Shown here: one piece after another, positions 8,127 through 15,424 of the stretch
How positions within the stretch are numbered: position 1 is the stretch's first letter
Layout of the letters: the number at the start of each line of letters is the position of its first letter
Origin: Fictibacillus nanhaiensis
GTDB taxonomy: Bacteria; Bacillota; Bacilli; Bacillales; Fictibacillaceae
DNA: 64,000 nucleotides
Direction of reading: 5' to 3'
NCBI GenBank assembly: GCA_016401345.1
Contig: JAEACG010000001.1
Span: 558,001-622,000, forward strand
The notes under the pieces: model-generated
Seen by the model: only the letters and a program-made list of their open reading frames with translations
Told to the model about the DNA's origin: nothing
Database searches by the model: none
Translations under genes and position numbers: made by a program

Positions 8127-9012
8127 CAGGCACTCCGTTTGTAATCTTATATGCTACACTTCCCTCCTCTAGCAATTGAATAATATGTGCAGAGATGGCC
8201 GTTCGAAACAATGAATAAGCTCCTAAGTTAGGAGGGTCCACTTCATAATTTTTTAGCATGACAGCAACTAAATTCTCTAATGATATTCCAGATCTGCTTG
8301 ATTGTTTGATCTCCTCATGTACTTTCGCAGTGATGGTTTCGTGTATAAGTAAGTTGTCTTTAATAACTTCCTGGTATCTGGTAACAAAACTTCCATGTCC
8401 AGGGACCATACCTTCCACTTCAATTTCTTTAAGTTTTTGTAATGTCTCTATATTCTGACGTGCGTCAACTATAAAAGGAATCTTATGCTTTGCAAGTACA
8501 TCTATACCTAAAAAAGCATCTGCAGCATATAAAATACCGCGGAATAAGATGCCATGTTGATTATAACTATGACCTGGAAGATGAATTAAGTGAACTTCTG
8601 GAAATCGTTCTATATATCCTTCCGAGCAAATTTCATCAACACGTATAGCTGGTGCTTCTAAAAATTTGTTCCGCATTTCCTTTAGCGGGTAATTTCCATG
8701 AGATAAGTAGATCGGTTCTAGTACAGGATTCCTCATAATTGCTTCTTCTAGAGCAGGGGCGATTGTATGTACATCATAGTTTTGTTGTATGTACAAAGCT
8801 CCTCCAAAATGGTCTGCATGTGCATGAGTAATAAATAGATGTGTTAACGGAAGCTTTTCATTTTGAAGTTGCTTTATCACTTTTTTGGCTGCTGATGTTT
8901 CCAGACCAGCATCTATTAACATTCCTTTGCTTTTATCATTATTTACAATATACCCTATGTTAACAGCACCCTTGAAGTAATAACAGTCAGTCGAAAGTTC
9001 AATAAATTCCAC
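8098..9012 (-). CDS. MBL-fold metallo-hydrolase
   Basis: A protein of 304 residues with the metallo-beta-lactamase signature H63-x-H65-x-D67-H68 (THAHADH), further ligands in LPGHSYN and VPGHGSF, and a metal Asp in the AADAFLG segment. This is the glyoxalase-II-like branch. The C-terminal ~60 residues look like the winged-helix extension seen in many Bacillus members. The start is GTG at 9012 after GGAGG. The substrate is unknown. It is convergent and overlapping with the DUF421 gene, so no terminator separates them. Confidence 0.85.
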   Translation of the reverse strand: MEFIELSTDCYYFKGAVNIGYIVNNDKSKGMLIDAGLETSAAKKVIKQLQNEKLPLTHLFITHAHADHFGGALYIQQNYDVHTIAPALEEAIMRNPVLEPIYLSHGNYPLKEMRNKFLEAPAIRVDEICSEGYIERFPEVHLIHLPGHSYNQHGILFRGILYAADAFLGIDVLAKHKIPFIVDARQNIETLQKLKEIEVEGMVPGHGSFVTRYQEVIKDNLLIHETITAKVHEEIKQSSRSGISLENLVAVMLKNYEVDPPNLGAYSLFRTAISAHIIQLLEEGSVAYKITNGVPVIFSASYMA

Positions 9013-9056
9013 TATAAAACCTCCAAGTCATATGTTATGAACAAAAAAAGAAACCA

Positions 9057-9284
9057 TCAGATGGTTTCGTTAATTATATTCCCTTTGCCTTCCATTTCAC
9101 TTAAAATCTGATCAAAAGAACGCTTTTCTTCAAATGTCAATCTCTTCTTGTGCTGAAATGAACGTACATCATCATTTTGAATTGGAGGAACACTAGCAAC
9201 AACAGGCAATCCTCTCTCAGCTTTTTCCATCCGACTAGCATATTGCAGCTGCTGAATTGGTAGGTACGGCAAGATATACCCCAT
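9057..9284 (-). CDS. Small protein of unknown function (75 aa)
   Basis: I chose ATG at 9284 because AAAGGAGAGG lies just upstream, giving a 75-residue product; upstream in-frame codons have no RBS. The N-terminus YILPYLPIQQLQYA is hydrophobic and proline-rich. The C-terminal half is charged and helical (LTFEEKRSFDQILSEMEGKG). No family recognised with certainty. It lies downstream of coat genes on the same strand, so a spore role is possible. Confidence 0.7.
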   Translation of the reverse strand: MGYILPYLPIQQLQYASRMEKAERGLPVVASVPPIQNDDVRSFQHKKRLTFEEKRSFDQILSEMEGKGNIINETI

Positions 9285-9412
9285 CGATATCCTCTCCTTT
9301 ATCATTACTTCTATATTTCTTACCCTATTCCTTCTAATTCTATGTTTTCTAAGTGTAATACTAAAAAAAAGAGCACTCTGTTGAGAGTACTCTAAAGAAA
9401 CATTTGGATTGC

Positions 9413-9772
9413 TTACACCCAAGGATCATAGTGGCAGCTATTGCTTGAGCTTGAGCTGGAAATTGAGCTTGAGCTAGAAGAAGATTCATGTTTTGAAGAA
9501 GATTCATGCTTTGAGCTAGATTCATGTTTATGACTAGATTCATGTTTATGACTAGATTCATGTTTATGACTAGATTCATGTTTAGAAGATGACTCATGTT
9601 TGTGGCTAGACTCATGTTTATGACTAGACTCCCATTTGCTAGAGCTTGATTCGCACTCTACCTTCTTTTCATGAATAATAACTTTATCTGCTTTAATGAT
9701 TACTTTATCAGCATAAACCTTCTTATGTTTTTTATGCTTCTTCTTCCTTTTACAATAATAACAATCTTCCAT
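9413..9772 (-). CDS. CotG-like low-complexity spore coat protein with ESSHKH repeats
   Basis: A protein of 119 residues. It has an N-terminal Lys/His-rich segment with a C-Y-Y-C motif, two copies of the phrase (Y)ADKVII, then eight tandem hexapeptides ES-S-(H/S)-KH (residues 48-95), a poly-Ser tail, and the end CHYDPWV. The repeat style resembles CotG/CotB-type outer coat proteins, whose Ser-rich repeats are phosphorylated by CotH kinase; no cotH gene is in this window. ATG follows AGGAGG at 9772. An imperfect sigma-K promoter is seen upstream. Direct homology to CotG is not shown. Confidence 0.8.
   Translation of the reverse strand: MEDCYYCKRKKKHKKHKKVYADKVIIKADKVIIHEKKVECESSSSKWESSHKHESSHKHESSSKHESSHKHESSHKHESSHKHESSSKHESSSKHESSSSSSSISSSSSSNSCHYDPWV
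9488..9631 (-). repeat. Eight tandem 18-bp coding repeats
   Basis: The DNA encoding ES-S-(H/S)-KH is repeated eight times. Three neighbouring units are identical at DNA level (ATTCATGTTTATGACTAG on the plus strand), which implies recent slippage and possible length variation between strains. Confidence 0.9.
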
Positions 9773-9794
9773 GTTACAACCTCCTCGTATAGTA

Positions 9795-9821
9795 CATCAT
9801 ATGCAAGTCTGACGAGTTGGT
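9795..9821 (-). promoter_or_regulatory. Imperfect sigma-K-like promoter of the repeat coat gene
   Basis: Minus strand: AC, 16 bases, CATATGATG. It deviates from CATANNNTA by one base at the end. Spacing matches the better sites at 1838 and 10761. Confidence 0.35.
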
Positions 9822-9835
9822 TATAGGCTGTCTCA

Positions 9836-10726
9836 CTAAAAATTAATAGCTATATGATTAACTGCTTTTGTTCGATAGTTTTGTTTATGAAAATAAACGA
9901 ACGCTTCTACCGTAATGTTTTCATCAATACCACTCTTAAATGGAATCTGGAAATCATCCAAAGAGAGTTTGTCACCACTTTTAAATGTGGTTTCACGTAG
10001 TGGACAGATCCACATCTCTCCACGTTCTTTTGCTTTTTCCGCCCACTCATTATCCATATACATCCAAATAGACTGCGTCATCTCTTCCTGTGAGGGTGAC
10101 GCGATCAACGATATAATTTTTCCTTTTAATGCACAAGCTTCAGCAGGTTGGAATCTGAAACAAATATAAGGATTTTCCAACGTTTCTGTTCCAGTGTTTT
10201 CGATAAAGAAGGAACCTCTAATAAAGCCCTTCTTATCTTTTGTAAAAATTACCGAATAGTCGAAATAACATGCACTATTCAAGCCTTCTTTTTTCTGTGG
10301 TTCTGATTTACTATTATCTGAATCAAGCTCTTCAAAAACCGGTTCAGAAGTGCGGTTAATGTTAATTCGCTTTTCCATACTTTTTATGCGCTGTTGATAC
10401 AGATCGATCTGTTGGTCTTTATCGTTCATTTCATCTTGTATGCTCTTCAACAATTCTTCGTAACTCTGCATCCTTTTTTCCATCTCATGTTCTTCTAGCC
10501 GTTTTAATTTCCTTGTGAGGTCTTCGACTTGTTTTCTTAGTCCTTGAAGTTCTTTTTCATTCTCTTCAATTATTTTAAGTGATCGATCATTGTTCGTCTC
10601 ATTTTCGAGTCGTTCAATGGTTTCTTCAGCAAAGACGAGCTTTTTCTCAAGATCAAGTGCTTTGTCCTTGTAATAGTCCACCCTAGAAACGAGCCGCTCA
10701 TAACTTAATTTATCCTTCGTCCCCAT
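9836..10726 (-). CDS. Coiled-coil plus beta-domain protein, spore-cluster associated (unknown function)
   Basis: A protein of 296 residues. Residues about 5-125 form a long heptad-rich coiled coil (LEKKL, ETIERLENE, LRKQVEDLTRKLKRLEE). A polar linker follows, then a beta-rich domain from about 155 to the end with FIRGSFFIENTGTETL and the closing AVNHIAINF. This looks like a dimerising scaffold with a C-terminal beta-sandwich. No signal peptide is seen. ATG at 10726 follows AAGGGGGAAG. A textbook sigma-K promoter (10761-10787) places expression in the late mother cell, so it is probably a coat or exosporium morphogenetic protein. I do not recognise a named family. Confidence 0.78.
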   Translation of the reverse strand: MGTKDKLSYERLVSRVDYYKDKALDLEKKLVFAEETIERLENETNNDRSLKIIEENEKELQGLRKQVEDLTRKLKRLEEHEMEKRMQSYEELLKSIQDEMNDKDQQIDLYQQRIKSMEKRININRTSEPVFEELDSDNSKSEPQKKEGLNSACYFDYSVIFTKDKKGFIRGSFFIENTGTETLENPYICFRFQPAEACALKGKIISLIASPSQEEMTQSIWMYMDNEWAEKAKERGEMWICPLRETTFKSGDKLSLDDFQIPFKSGIDENITVEAFVYFHKQNYRTKAVNHIAINF

Positions 10727-10760
10727 GCATCTTCCCCCTTGCATAATTAGGCTCTTTCCC

Positions 10761-10787
10761 TATTGTATGTAAGCTACAATTATTCGT
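10761..10787 (-). promoter_or_regulatory. Sigma-K-type promoter of the coiled-coil gene
   Basis: Minus strand: AC, 16 bases, CATACAATA. It is an exact fit to the AC-N16-CATANNNTA pattern, 34 bases ahead of the start codon. Confidence 0.65.
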
Positions 10788-10807
10788 TCACCTTTTTTTC
10801 ATAAACA

Positions 10808-10843
10808 AGAAAGACCTGCAGGCAAATCGCCTCAGGTCTTTCT
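10808..10843 (-). terminator. Hairpin downstream of the Cys-rich coat gene
   Basis: Stem AGAAAGACCTG / CAGGTCTTTCT continues as AGGC / GCCT after one bulged C, with loop AAATC. It is very stable but has only a weak T-tract. Confidence 0.6.
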
Positions 10844-10861
10844 GTTCTTCAGATCCATTAA

Positions 10862-11980
10862 TTATTGGTGTTGAAGGCAGTTTTCTATAGCGATTTCTCC
10901 AGAATCTGCTTTTACAACACCTGTAGTAAATACTTTAGTTCCTGCTCTGTCAATAAGTTCTACCTCAAATTGATTTCCATGCTCTGTCTCAACAATAGCC
11001 AGGTTAAACTGATACTGTTCTCCTGAAGCGTCCATTATTCCTCTTCCTGAAACAGTCAATCTTAGTCCACCAGCATACTCATCACAGCTAAGTGTTTCTT
11101 GTGTGAATTCTGTAGCTGTATATCCTGTATCGTTTAGAGATAATTGGAATCTGCTTCCTGACAGGTTGTAATTCGGACAGATTTCAACGGATATCGTTGC
11201 CCTGCCAGTTTCTGTTGCTCCATCCTCTTCACACGTTAATCCGCTAGCAGTTCCTCGTGATCTACACAGGCAGCCTGGCCTGGGATATATGTCCGGGCAT
11301 TGTTGTGGGAACACTACCTCTGGACACATTTCTCCCTCGCTTTCCTCTGCATTTAGGTCATTTTCACGAGGCGAGCAGAACTTCGCCAATACCTCTAATT
11401 TAACTTCTGCTTCAACTTGGATATCAACGCAGAATGTAATGTCTACAACGAATGAAGTTGGTGATGGACTATTCAACAACACAGTCCCTGTTGGGATTCG
11501 AGCAAAGATTTTAGTGATTCGGCAGTATAAGTCTGTTCCATCTGGATAACACAAGACGAAAGATTCAAATACTGATGCATTAACCAACTGTTCTACAACG
11601 ATTACTCCGTTACGGTCTACAACTTGAACTTTGATATCTGTTGTAAAGAGTAGCTCTACAAGCTGTGCTTCAGCAAAACCTCCGTTAAGCGCTACTGTAA
11701 CATCTCTCTTATCTCCAACTTGCTCGCATAGATATAGTTCAGGGCATGCTGCCGCTTCAGTTGTTTCACCTGTTAGCGGGAATGCTGGAGGAGTTTTAGG
11801 TACTTTCGTAACCAATCTTAACGGTCGGCGTGAAGGATCATCCAATGCTTCTTCTATAGCTGCGATTTGTTCAGGAGTAAAAGAAACGGTCTTTCTTACG
11901 TTTAGTGTATCAGTCACCCAGTCGTAAACTTTCTGAACGCGGATACACTCATCCTGCAAGTGTTTATGATTATTTCCCAT
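10862..11980 (-). CDS. Large beta-rich, Cys-containing spore coat protein (tentatively BMQ_0737-type morphogenetic coat protein)
   Basis: A protein of 372 residues from ATG 11980 (GGAAGGG upstream). The N-terminus ECIRVQKVYDWVTDTL is a pattern I associate with Bacillus spore coat proteins. Two beta-rich parts follow: about 70-220, including a SPOCS-like run VVDITFCVDIQVEAEVKL, and about 255-372, separated by a Cys/Pro-rich hinge (CPEVVFPQQCPDIYPRPGCLCR). About 15 cysteines suggest disulfide cross-linking. The upstream region has a CATA-like box but no convincing promoter. The family name is from memory and should be treated as tentative; a coat or exosporium location is better supported by context. 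Confidence 0.65.
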   Translation of the reverse strand: MGNNHKHLQDECIRVQKVYDWVTDTLNVRKTVSFTPEQIAAIEEALDDPSRRPLRLVTKVPKTPPAFPLTGETTEAAACPELYLCEQVGDKRDVTVALNGGFAEAQLVELLFTTDIKVQVVDRNGVIVVEQLVNASVFESFVLCYPDGTDLYCRITKIFARIPTGTVLLNSPSPTSFVVDITFCVDIQVEAEVKLEVLAKFCSPRENDLNAEESEGEMCPEVVFPQQCPDIYPRPGCLCRSRGTASGLTCEEDGATETGRATISVEICPNYNLSGSRFQLSLNDTGYTATEFTQETLSCDEYAGGLRLTVSGRGIMDASGEQYQFNLAIVETEHGNQFEVELIDRAGTKVFTTGVVKADSGEIAIENCLQHQ

Positions 11981-12100
11981 TGTTTCCCTTCCTTTCCTCA
12001 TCATGATCTGAAGATTCCATACATACTATGGAAATAGAGTGGGTTATGACACAAGAACGAAAGCCTATTTTTATAGATAAGCGTTAAGGAGGAAGCTATC

Positions 12101-13075
12101 ATGAGACCAATCTGGTATCAAGATCAGAAGGTATGTGAGTTATCATCCATAGAATATGAGGCTTTATGTCTTTTATTGCCTTATTGGGGATTGCAGATCT
12201 CCGAGGACGGAGAAACCATTACAGGAGCTCTTTCTACATTTATGTTTGGTATACAAGGGCTATCACAAAAGAGAGTTAAAGAACTTGATAAGCTTTTAAG
12301 CCATACAGGAATCAGAGTGACAACAGATGATCATGTAAAATGTGACCATCGTTTTTATGTGGATTTCCATAGTGGTCATCCAATGCCACTTGCTCTGAAT
12401 ACACCTGAGAAACAATTATATTACTTGAACCCTTCTCCCACTTTCAGGTTACCCGTTCAAGCTGGCATTCATAAAGGTATCACATTAAAAAGAAAAGACG
12501 GACCTCTCTTCTTAGCCGTGCAGCCTTCTTATGAAGGTAAAGTTGTAGAGTGGATCAGTTATTTAGTCATTCAAACCTTTCTGCGTGTTTCTTTTGAATC
12601 TCTTTCTTCCGTTTCAGAATCAACTTTCTTTTCTTGCGCGAATAAAATCTTAAAGATTATTAATCCTTACTTTGCAGCAGCTCAAATCCCGTTAGTAGAC
12701 GAAATTGAAGAAAGACCAAATGTAGAAGTTAAGCTAAAGTCCTCCCCTTCTTCTCCTGTACAAAACAAGAGGGAAGATCTTTTTTATGAGGCAAATGAAC
12801 AGAAGCCTGTTAATAGAAGATTAGATGCACCAAAAGCGACTGTTCCCCAAATTCGACCCTTTTCATCTGCTGGTTCGCTCATCACCAACCAGATTCCAAA
12901 ACCCTATGAGCAAAGTAAGGTTTTATCAAGAAATGCAAGTCCAATCAGTCCTTTTAAATCAAACAGCCCTACTGAAAAAACGATCCAACCGTTTAATAAG
13001 AATACTGCTGAATCAAAGAGAACTTCAGTCATTCGTCCATTTCAACCAAATAAGAACACCCCGTCCTCAGATTGA
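12101..13075 (+). CDS. Unknown protein with C-terminal I-x-P-F repeat tail, in spore-coat cluster
   Basis: A protein of 324 residues; ATG follows AAGGAGG. Residues 1-205 look like a folded domain (IWYQDQKVCELSSIEYEALCLLLPYWG...). Residues about 210-324 are low-complexity, rich in Ser/Pro/Asn/Lys, and carry four spaced copies of an I-x-P-F motif (QIRPF, PISPF, TIQPF, VIRPF). Such repeated short motifs in a disordered tail usually act as docking sites. It is divergent from the large coat gene and followed by a small CxxC protein. B. subtilis has cotO near its cotZ locus, but I cannot show homology. Confidence 0.72.
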   Translation: MRPIWYQDQKVCELSSIEYEALCLLLPYWGLQISEDGETITGALSTFMFGIQGLSQKRVKELDKLLSHTGIRVTTDDHVKCDHRFYVDFHSGHPMPLALNTPEKQLYYLNPSPTFRLPVQAGIHKGITLKRKDGPLFLAVQPSYEGKVVEWISYLVIQTFLRVSFESLSSVSESTFFSCANKILKIINPYFAAAQIPLVDEIEERPNVEVKLKSSPSSPVQNKREDLFYEANEQKPVNRRLDAPKATVPQIRPFSSAGSLITNQIPKPYEQSKVLSRNASPISPFKSNSPTEKTIQPFNKNTAESKRTSVIRPFQPNKNTPSSD

Positions 13076-13125
13076 GAATATAATGGCATTGCGCCAAGAT
13101 ATTTAATTAAGAGGAGAGATTAGAA

Positions 13126-13278
13126 GTGAATAAAGAGGATTTACAAAAGCTTTATGCTGAGATCAAAACAAAGAAACTGAACAATGCAGGGAAGAACCAA
13201 TCTCTAATTAACCCCCCTGTAAAAAAAGGCTGCAGTTCTTGCGGCAAAGTAACATGGAAACCTAATAAATCTAACTAA
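13126..13278 (+). CDS. Small CxxC protein (50 aa)
   Basis: GTG start at 13126 with GAGGAGAG upstream; 50 residues. It has a helical charged N-terminus (EDLQKLYAEIKTKKL) and one KKGCSSCGKVTWKP motif resembling half a zinc ribbon. It lies 50 bases after the I-x-P-F gene on the same strand and before a shared terminator, so it is likely in the same operon. Function unknown. Confidence 0.65.
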   Translation: MNKEDLQKLYAEIKTKKLNNAGKNQSLINPPVKKGCSSCGKVTWKPNKSN

Positions 13279-13306
13279 AAAGCTGTCACCTTAGGGTGCA
13301 GCTTTT
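13278..13306. terminator. Bidirectional terminator
   Basis: AAAAGCTG-T-CACC / GGTG-CAGCTTTT with loop TTAG, between the convergent CxxC gene and cysC. Confidence 0.8.
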
Positions 13307-13310
13307 GCCT

Positions 13311-13916
13311 TTAAGAAATATATTGATTTTCCTCCAAATATTTTATGATTTGTTCGGCACATTCTTTTACTTCCAGGTGATCTGTTTTTACAGTAATTTC
13401 AGGAGAAACTGGTGCTTCATACGGATCAGAGATACCCGTAAAATTAGTAATCAATCCTTCTCTTACCTTCTTATATAGCCCTTTTGGATCTCGTTTCTCA
13501 CATTCTATAAGACTGCAATCTATATAGACTTCAACAAATTCTTCTCTTGACAACAAACTTCTAACAGCATCTCGATCTGCAGCAATAGGAGAAATAGCTG
13601 CAACTAAAACAATCGATCCGCCTTCTACAAATAACTTTGTAACTTCTCCGACTCTTCTGATGTTTTCTGTTCTTGCTTCTTTTGAGAAAGTTAGATCTCG
13701 ATTTAATCCGTGTCTTACATTATCTCCATCAAGCAACATGGTACTGTACTGTCTTTGGTATAACATTTTCTCAACTTCGGAAGCTATCGTTGATTTTCCA
13801 GAACCCGATAGACCTGTAAACCAAAGCACAAAGCTCTTATGACCATGAAGTTTCTGTCTCATTTCCTTGGTCACATTATGCTGTTGCCATGTTATATTCT
13901 TATCTTCTTGACTCAA
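13311..13916 (-). CDS. cysC: Adenylyl-sulfate kinase (APS kinase)
   Basis: A protein of 201 residues with the P-loop GLSGSGKST and the APS kinase motifs DGDNVRHGLNRDL, FSKEARTENIRRVGEV and DPKGLYKKV. It phosphorylates APS to PAPS with ATP. I prefer TTG at 13916 (MSQEDKNITW) because GGAGG lies 8 bases ahead; the ATG at 13931 sits too close to its only RBS-like bases. It lies just after sat on the same strand, so the two enzymes convert sulfate to PAPS. There is no cysH reductase or sulfate permease beside it. Confidence 0.93.
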   Translation of the reverse strand: MSQEDKNITWQQHNVTKEMRQKLHGHKSFVLWFTGLSGSGKSTIASEVEKMLYQRQYSTMLLDGDNVRHGLNRDLTFSKEARTENIRRVGEVTKLFVEGGSIVLVAAISPIAADRDAVRSLLSREEFVEVYIDCSLIECEKRDPKGLYKKVREGLITNFTGISDPYEAPVSPEITVKTDHLEVKECAEQIIKYLEENQYIS

Positions 13917-13937
13917 ATCTTTAGCCTCCATACCTTT

Positions 13938-15068
13938 TTATTTAGCATAATAATCGCGTAATATTGAAATGACTTCACTCCTGCTAAAATTAGTTGGAAT
14001 CGGCTCGTTATTTTTTAGCATTTCTCTTACTTTCGTTCCTGATAAAGTAAGTCTGTCCATTTCGTCATGTGGACACGTTTTAATCGTGGCCATAGCTCCA
14101 CATTTCGTGCAATAAAAACTATTCTCGAAGAAGATAGGTGTAATTCCTATCTCCTCCAGATCAAACTCTGCAAAAATATGCTGCGCATCATAAGGACCAT
14201 AAAAATTTCCGACACCAGCATGATCTCTTCCTATTATAATGTGGCTGCATCCATAATTCTTTCTTATGATGGAATGAAAGATCGCCTCACGTGGACCCGC
14301 ATATCTCATCGATCCAGGAAACGCACTCAACAGGACACGATTTTTCGGGTAATAATGTTGGAGAAGCGTTTCATAAGACTCCATCCTAACTTCTGCAGGT
14401 ATGTCATCCTGTTTTGTCTCCCCTACTAAAGGATGTAATAAGAGCCCGTCCATCTGTTCAAGTGCTGTTTTTTGTAAATATTCGTGTGCACGATGAATGG
14501 GATTTCTCGTTTGGAAACCAACGATCTTTTCCCAACCATTCTTATTAAATTGTTCCCTTGTCTCTTTAGGATCTAAATAATAAGATGAACCAACTTTTCG
14601 AGGAGGTTTGTTCACCAAAGTAACTCTTCCCCCTACGTAGCAGCTTCCTCTATTCATCACATTGCGTACCCCTGGATGCGTTTGATCCTCTGTACGATAG
14701 ACATGCCTCACTTCTAGAAGTTTGTCAGGTTTGAAGATATCTGTGATTTCTATTTTTCCATATATCGTATTTTCATATTTCAGTAAAGCTTCATGTTGTT
14801 TTTTTAATTGTTTAGCATTGTCTTCAGTAACAGGTAACGTTATTGGAACACTCCAAGGAAGTCCGTTAGTTAGCCTCATATGACGTACTACAGCTTCGTA
14901 TTCCGCTTTGTTCATAAAAGAATCAAGAGGACTAAATGCACCGTTAGCAAGACATTCTAAATCAGATAAACTGATTGGATCTAATTCAATTTTAATTAGG
15001 TTTTGATTGTAATCGACGTTAGTAAACTGTCGATTGACTAAACTTCCACCATGAGGAAGAAGGAGCAT
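13938..15068 (-). CDS. sat: Sulfate adenylyltransferase (ATP sulfurylase)
   Basis: A monofunctional Sat of 376 residues. It contains the ATP-binding motif [12 protein letters not shown], the GRDHAGVG motif, and a C-x-x-C...C cluster ([13 protein letters not shown]) known in many bacterial Sats. It makes APS from sulfate and ATP. ATG at 15068 follows TTGAGGTG; the in-frame GTG at 15077 overlaps the RBS. A sporulation-type promoter lies 47 bases upstream, so the sat-cysC pair may serve the mother cell rather than cysteine synthesis. B. subtilis also has two sat/cysC sets (ylnB/C and yitA/yisZ). Confidence 0.93.
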   Translation of the reverse strand: MLLLPHGGSLVNRQFTNVDYNQNLIKIELDPISLSDLECLANGAFSPLDSFMNKAEYEAVVRHMRLTNGLPWSVPITLPVTEDNAKQLKKQHEALLKYENTIYGKIEITDIFKPDKLLEVRHVYRTEDQTHPGVRNVMNRGSCYVGGRVTLVNKPPRKVGSSYYLDPKETREQFNKNGWEKIVGFQTRNPIHRAHEYLQKTALEQMDGLLLHPLVGETKQDDIPAEVRMESYETLLQHYYPKNRVLLSAFPGSMRYAGPREAIFHSIIRKNYGCSHIIIGRDHAGVGNFYGPYDAQHIFAEFDLEEIGITPIFFENSFYCTKCGAMATIKTCPHDEMDRLTLSGTKVREMLKNNEPIPTNFSRSEVISILRDYYAK

Positions 15069-15114
15069 CGATTTCACCTCAACTATTCATTCATTAGCCA
15101 TTGCTAATCATTAC

Positions 15115-15142
15115 TAGTGTATGAAGGTTAGACAAGTTCTGT
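15115..15142 (-). promoter_or_regulatory. Sigma-K-type promoter of sat-cysC
   Basis: Minus strand: AC, 17 bases, CATACACTA. The -10 fits CATANNNTA exactly and the -35 is one base further away than in the 1838 and 10761 sites. Confidence 0.55.
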
Positions 15143-15210
15143 GAGTAAAATCATTTACACTGCAAATGAAATTTCTCAATACCGCCTTAATTTTTTTACT
15201 TCCCTGATAA

Positions 15211-15255
15211 GTTGATTGACGTGTAAGGTGCGAGACTCCTGAAACGGAAAACAAC
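15211..15255. repeat. Decayed intergenic repeat remnant
   Basis: The run AAGGTGCGAGACTCCTG followed closely by CGGAAAACAAC resembles the two outer ends of a repeat of about 100-150 bp found in many Bacillaceae intergenic regions, here lacking its central part. This is recognised from memory; only one copy was seen in the window. Confidence 0.35.
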
Positions 15256-15424
15256 TACATTCAAGAGCACTTCAGCATGTAGACAGCATTTATTTTAGAA
15301 GCAGTCTAAACAGAAAATTTTTTTACCAAAATAACCAGTCCCATTCTTATATAAATGAATAGAATGCTTGTATCGCACTATGACATTATCAATCATAGAG
15401 AAATTGAACTTAGGAGGAACTTTA

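Larger units (their letters stand above)
15069..15424. other. 356-base intergenic region between sat and a glycosyltransferase
   Basis: No ORF with an RBS. It holds the sat promoter (15115-15142) and a decayed copy of a Bacillus intergenic repeat (15211-15255). The plus-strand promoter of the glycosyltransferase is probably between 15300 and 15400, but I cannot assign it. Confidence 0.6.

Noticed and set aside
9361-9615. Open frame of 84 residues with repeated NMNLVI
   Set aside because: It is the shadow of the 18-bp coding repeats of the coat gene at 9413-9772 and has no RBS.
9479-9640. CRISPR-like array
   Set aside because: The repeats are contiguous 18-mers without spacers and encode protein.
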